Shown here piece by piece: positions 60,436 through 64,000 of a stretch of DNA of 64,000 bases. Where the stretch lies: positions 72,196-136,195 of the forward strand of contig CAYTLW010000004.1 in NCBI GenBank assembly GCA_964438735.1. The letters are read 5' to 3'. Origin of the DNA: CAYTLW01 sp964438735. GTDB lineage: Bacteria; Myxococcota_A; UBA9042. The position numbers and the translations under genes were made by a program. Positions within the stretch are counted from its first letter, which is position 1, and each line of letters opens with the position of its first letter. The notes under the pieces were generated by a model. That model had not been told where the DNA came from, made no database searches, and was given only the letters and a program-made list of their open reading frames with translations.

Positions 60436-62754
60436 ATGCAGGGAGGCAAGGCGACCGAAGCCAGCGCTTCAGGCCAGTGGTGGCGGGGACTCGAGGCCCG
60501 AGCCCTGTTCGTCCTGGCCGTCGGCTCTGCGGTCGTGCTCGGAGTGGCCTTCGAGGCCTCGCGGGTGGCCGTGGAATCCTTCGAAGATCGCCTCGTCGAG
60601 CAACGGGCGCGATACGCCGGCATCATCGCCACGCTCGCCCAGGAGGAGTTGGAGGCAGCCCTTGCCCGGCCCGTTCTGAGCTCCGACAGCGGTGAGGTGG
60701 GGGTACGGGCATCGACTCGCTCCAACGAGGTATATGGCGACCTGGTCTTCGAACTCGACGCTTCCGCTCGCACAATGCGCGCATCGCCGCCGCTCTTCGG
60801 TCACGAGGAGCTGCGACGGCACGCCGAGAAGATGACCTCGACAGCACGCGCACAGACGCTCCCCGTGGTCTCCGACGGTCTGATCCTGACTGGCGTCGGC
60901 GCCGGTGTCATCCTGGTCAAAGGAGTGCGCAGAGCCGACGGGAGCGTTGCTCGCTTCGCTGGCGCCTTCCTGGACGCAGCGCATGCCAGGTCGCTGCTCG
61001 CAAGCGAGACGTCCGCCCTGGTACGCGCCGGCGGTGTCGCGACCATCGTCGACCGCAATGGCCGCACCCTGTCGGATATCGGTCGCCAGTTGCCCAATTC
61101 GGCGGTCGCCCATCTGCATGATCTCTCCACCGCGATACAGCAGCGTCGGACCTTCGTCGGCAGATGCCATGAGTGCCACCCGGCCGCCGACGGGACGACC
61201 CGGGTGGACGAGGTGTTGGCCGCCGCTGCGATGCCCGCCCTGGGCTTGGGCGTCGTGATCCGGGAGCCCGTAGCCCTGGCGCTGGCACCCGTCGAGGGGC
61301 TGCGACGCGCGCTGCTGGGCGGTGCCGCGCTGGTCGTGGCGCTGCTGGCGATCGTGGCGGCGCTGGCGATTCGAAGCGTCGCCAGCAAGGTGCGGGCCCT
61401 GGCCCACTCGGTGAGGCGTTTCGAAGACGGCGGGGGCGATAGTCGCCTGGCCGCGTCTGGTTCTGACGAGTTGGGCACGTTGGCACGGGCCATCGACCGC
61501 TGGCGGACCAAGGTGGAAACATCCCTGGCGACCGTCGACAGGCAGAAGGTGGCCTTGCATCAACAGGTTGACGCGACGAATCGACTGCTGCGCTCCTTGC
61601 TGTCGGTCGCCGAGTCGTCACTGCGCGCCGCCACGGTACAGGAGGTGGTCGACAACGGCCTGCGTCAACTCTGCGTGGCGCTGAACTTCAGCGCTGGCAG
61701 TCTGAGGGTGCGTCACGACATGGCGTCCTACAGCGCGCAATGGGGCGACGGGCCGGCGTCGGAGTGTGATCCCGAAGCGCTGGTGAACGCCAAACTGGGC
61801 CATCTGCCGGGGCGGCCCCTGCCGATACGCGGCCAGGAGCGAATGGCGACCTTGTCCGGGCCGGAGTTGCCGGTCGAGTTGCGTGACTGCGAACAGCCCG
61901 TCGTCATCATCGAGCTGGCCGAGAGCCAGGGCTTCGTCGCTGCGGCGGTGCTCAGCGGTGCGGCGGAGCCATCGGCGGAGGCAGCGCAACGGCTACACAA
62001 CATCCTGCACCACGTGCTTCTGGCCGCCACGGCCCGCCTGTTCAGTCGCCACGAACGCCTGCTGCGCGAGCGCCGGCGGGCGTTGCTGCGGCGCGTATTG
62101 CGCGCCCAGGAGGACGAGCGACTGCGCCTGGCGCGTGAGCTGCACGACACCGTCTGCCAGGACCTGGCTGCGCTGAGTCTGCATCTGGAGCGTCTCGCCG
62201 CTTCCGCAGGCGACGAGGCGCTGTCGGGCCGGCTGGAAGAGTGCGAGGAGTCCGCGCACGGTATGCTCGAGATGGTCCGTCGCATCAGCCACGACTTGCG
62301 GCCGACGGTCCTGGACACCATGGGCTTCCTGCCGGGTCTGCAGTGGCACATTGAGCGAATCCACCGTGGCGGGGTGGTGCGCGCCGAACTGGTGGTCGAA
62401 GGCCAGCCCTACGTCCTGGACGACGACCTGGCGCTGACCCTGTACAGGATCGTGCAGGAGTGCCTGAACAACGTCGCACTGCACGCCAAGGCGGCCCATG
62501 TATGCGTGACTGTCTCCTTCGGCGTCGACGAAGTGGCCGTCACCGTGGAGGACGACGGGGTCGGCTTCGACCGTCGCGACGTCCTGGCCAGGATTCCGTC
62601 GCCCGGCGGTCGAGGACTGGGACTGCTGGGCATCGAGGAGCGCGCGACAATCGCCGGGGGGCGTTGCGTCATCGACACCGAGCCTGACCTCGGCACAACG
62701 GTCATCGTGAGGCTGCCCTCGGATTCGGGCGCTTCACTGCGGGAGGCCTCATGA
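60436..62754 (+). CDS. NarX/DegS-type sensor histidine kinase with periplasmic haem-c (C-x-x-C-H) motif
   Basis: 772 residues from ATG 60436; GTG 60415, 10 bp after hypE, is an equally possible start. TM1 ~20-40, periplasmic domain ~41-290 with C244-H-E-C-H248, a c-type haem attachment motif, in a Cache-like fold tail (A-L-G-L-G-V-V-I-R-E-P), TM2 ~291-312, HAMP, a GAF-like domain (~395-535), HisKA_3 with phosphoacceptor H570 in A-R-E-L-H-D-T-V-C-Q-D, and HATPase_c (N-N-V-A-L-H-A; G-R-G-L-G-L-L-G-I). Tight linkage to hypE and the overlapping response-regulator gene point to redox or gas control of the hydrogenase genes. Confidence 0.9.
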   Translation: MQGGKATEASASGQWWRGLEARALFVLAVGSAVVLGVAFEASRVAVESFEDRLVEQRARYAGIIATLAQEELEAALARPVLSSDSGEVGVRASTRSNEVYGDLVFELDASARTMRASPPLFGHEELRRHAEKMTSTARAQTLPVVSDGLILTGVGAGVILVKGVRRADGSVARFAGAFLDAAHARSLLASETSALVRAGGVATIVDRNGRTLSDIGRQLPNSAVAHLHDLSTAIQQRRTFVGRCHECHPAADGTTRVDEVLAAAAMPALGLGVVIREPVALALAPVEGLRRALLGGAALVVALLAIVAALAIRSVASKVRALAHSVRRFEDGGGDSRLAASGSDELGTLARAIDRWRTKVETSLATVDRQKVALHQQVDATNRLLRSLLSVAESSLRAATVQEVVDNGLRQLCVALNFSAGSLRVRHDMASYSAQWGDGPASECDPEALVNAKLGHLPGRPLPIRGQERMATLSGPELPVELRDCEQPVVIIELAESQGFVAAAVLSGAAEPSAEAAQRLHNILHHVLLAATARLFSRHERLLRERRRALLRRVLRAQEDERLRLARELHDTVCQDLAALSLHLERLAASAGDEALSGRLEECEESAHGMLEMVRRISHDLRPTVLDTMGFLPGLQWHIERIHRGGVVRAELVVEGQPYVLDDDLALTLYRIVQECLNNVALHAKAAHVCVTVSFGVDEVAVTVEDDGVGFDRRDVLARIPSPGGRGLGLLGIEERATIAGGRCVIDTEPDLGTTVIVRLPSDSGASLREAS

Positions 62755-63428
62755 ATCGTCCCAGACGTATCGTCATCGCAGATGATCACGCCGTTCTGCG
62801 CGCGGGGCTCAAGTCTTTTGTCGAGGAGGTGGAGTCACCGCCACTGGAGGTCGTCGGTGAAGCCGCCAACGGCCGCGAGGCGATCGATCTGGTCGACCGA
62901 CTGCGACCGGATCTTCTTCTGCTGGACCTGTCGATGCCCGGACTGGGTGGTCTCGAGACGACCATCGAGTTACGTCGCCGCAACGAACGCCTGCGAATCC
63001 TCGTGCTGACGCAGTTCGGCGAGGTCGTCTACCTGCGTCGTCTGCTCGAAGCGGGCGCCAATGGCTACATGGTCAAGACGGCCCGCGGTGAAGAGCTGGT
63101 CAACGCGATTCGGGCGGTGCTGGCCGGCGGCACCTGGATTGACCCCTCCCTCGCCGAGACGATCATCGGCGGGACCGACCAGACCGCGCCGCCTGAGTCC
63201 GACGAGGAGGCCCTGTCGCGTTTGACCCCACGCGAACGGCAGGTCCTGAAGCTGCTGTCAGAAGGGCTCAGCAACAAGGAGGTCGCCAAGTCCCTTGGCG
63301 TGGCCGTCAAGACTGCGATGGCCCACCGGTTCAACCTCAAGGAGAAGTTGGGTATTCGCAATCGCGCGATGCTGATCCGGTTTGCCATGCGAGTGGGCCT
63401 GATCCCACAGGAGTCGACATCGCCTTGA
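62751..63428 (+). CDS. LuxR/NarL-family response regulator, partner of the haem-c kinase
   Basis: 225 residues. Receiver domain with acidic pair D-D-H (~10-12), phosphoacceptor in L-L-L-L-D-L-S-M-P (~62), Thr/Lys switch residues L-T-Q-F and V-K-T. GerE/LuxR HTH (~155-215: L-T-P-R-E-R-Q-V-L-K-L-L-S-E-G-L-S-N-K-E) with G-V-A-V-K-T-A-M-A-H-R recognition helix, slightly unusual since most have V-K-T-V-x-x-H. ATGA overlap with the kinase. Likely transcription factor for the hyb/hyp divergent region; direct binding is inferred. Confidence 0.93.
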   Translation: MNRPRRIVIADDHAVLRAGLKSFVEEVESPPLEVVGEAANGREAIDLVDRLRPDLLLLDLSMPGLGGLETTIELRRRNERLRILVLTQFGEVVYLRRLLEAGANGYMVKTARGEELVNAIRAVLAGGTWIDPSLAETIIGGTDQTAPPESDEEALSRLTPRERQVLKLLSEGLSNKEVAKSLGVAVKTAMAHRFNLKEKLGIRNRAMLIRFAMRVGLIPQESTSP

Positions 63429-63488
63429 CCGCAGGGCTGGACCGGGAGCTAGTGGGGCGGATCTCCGATCCACACCATAAGTTCATAC

Positions 63489-64000
63489 CTAGCTGTCATG
63501 GCCACGCAGCGTCTCCGCGCACGACCGGGCGACGTTTTCGAGGATTCTATCGGCGGTCTTGGTCCACTTGAACGGTGTCGGCTCCTCGTTCCACGCATCC
63601 AGGAATTCTTCGATGCACCGTACCAATACGGGTACTGAGTTGTGCGAACCCCGCTTGATTTGGCGGGTGGTCAGAATCGAGAACCAGCCCTCGACCAGGT
63701 TGAGCCACGACGAGTGCGTCGGGATGAAGTGCAGGTGGAACCTGGGGTTCTTCGCCAGCCATCGCTTGACGGTTGGCGCGCTGTGCGTTGCGTAGTTGTC
63801 CACGATCATGTGGACCTGCACGCCGGGGGGCACGTTGCGCCTGATCTCGATGAGGAACTTGCGGAACTCGGTCGCGCGGTGGCGCGAGTAGCATTTACCG
63901 ATCACTGCACCGGTGGCCTTGTCCAGCGCCGCGAACAAGGTCGTCGTGCCGTTGCGCTGGTACTCAGGCGTGCCACGCTCGGCTTGACCGGGGCGCAACG
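63489..64000 (-). CDS. IS630-family transposase, C-terminal part (gene runs out of the window)
   Basis: About 170 C-terminal residues; the frame is open to the window edge and no genuine start lies inside. DDE-superfamily motifs: H-M-I-V-D-N-Y-A-T-H (second Asp) and S-S-W-L-N-L-V-E-G-W-F-S (catalytic Glu), typical of IS630. Stop TAG at 63489-63491. The left end of the element should lie between the response-regulator stop (63428) and 63489, but I could not define a terminal inverted repeat or TA duplication. Confidence 0.88.
   Translation of the reverse strand, partial: LRPGQAERGTPEYQRNGTTTLFAALDKATGAVIGKCYSRHRATEFRKFLIEIRRNVPPGVQVHMIVDNYATHSAPTVKRWLAKNPRFHLHFIPTHSSWLNLVEGWFSILTTRQIKRGSHNSVPVLVRCIEEFLDAWNEEPTPFKWTKTADRILENVARSCAETLRGHDS
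63489..64000 (-). mobile_element. partial IS630-family insertion sequence
   Basis: Defined only by the transposase fragment. The element flanks the hydrogenase island on its hyp-operon side. The outer end lies beyond the window. Confidence 0.6.

Noticed and set aside
63451..63476. Hairpin between the response regulator and the transposase as terminator or IS end
   Set aside because: Only GGAT/ATCC pairs cleanly, the outer stem has mismatches, and there is no T-run or matching partner end in the window.

Overview
The window looks like chromosomal DNA from a high-GC Deltaproteobacteria-type organism, most probably an uncultured member of the Myxococcota or a close relative. The signs are very GC-rich codons, a long Hanks-type Ser/Thr kinase, an AgmX/PglI-type C-terminal domain, several Asp/Cys-rich lipoproteins with repeated C-D-D-G-x-x-C-T and MopE-type C-D-x-x-D-x-D-C-D-G motifs, and a membrane-bound uptake-type [NiFe] hydrogenase. 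This assignment is inference from gene content. I saw no rRNA, tRNA or CRISPR array.

Layout. 1-4.7 kb: 3' end of a threonine-aldolase-like gene, a FAD-less molybdenum hydroxylase and a cysteine-desulfurase-like PLP enzyme. 4.7-17.6 kb, all minus strand: a Gly/Met-repeat secreted protein, a Cys-rich lipoprotein with a beta-propeller-like C-terminus, two GNAT acetyltransferases, a YaiI-type protein, an SGNH-hydrolase lipoprotein and a 1580-residue Ser/Thr kinase. 17.7-22.4 kb: a minus-strand acyl-CoA dehydrogenase / DUF6285 / APH-like kinase operon, divergent from an enoyl-CoA hydratase and a TrkA protein. 22.4-31 kb: a hybrid histidine kinase, a membrane protein with two PH-domain proteins, a radical SAM enzyme, a 33-bp tandem repeat, a zinc-ribbon membrane protein and a D-aminoacylase. 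31.2-45.1 kb: five consecutive plus-strand secreted or lipoprotein genes, including an exported ATP-grasp (PEP-synthase-like) protein and a 2066-residue Cys-rich/NHL/lectin-like giant. They are followed by two dTDP-sugar genes and an AgmX-like protein.

49.0-63.4 kb is a compact hydrogen-oxidation island. A minus-strand operon runs large subunit, maturation protease, small subunit, ferredoxin subunit (HybA), membrane quinone-reducing subunit (HybB), hypA, hypB. A divergent plus-strand operon runs hypF, hypC, hypD, hypE, then a sensor kinase and a LuxR/NarL response regulator. Nearly all junctions are 1-10 bp overlaps or very short gaps. The sensor kinase has a C-x-x-C-H haem-c attachment motif in its predicted periplasmic domain, so the island appears to carry its own haem-based redox or gas sensor. 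The window ends inside an IS630-family transposase gene.

The most interesting candidates are the haem-c two-component system joined to the hydrogenase maturation operon; the exported ATP-grasp lipoprotein inside a Cys-rich surface-protein locus; a split version of the ACAD10/ACAD11 kinase-dehydrogenase pair; and two families of short DNA repeats, one of which supplies the stop codons of two genes.
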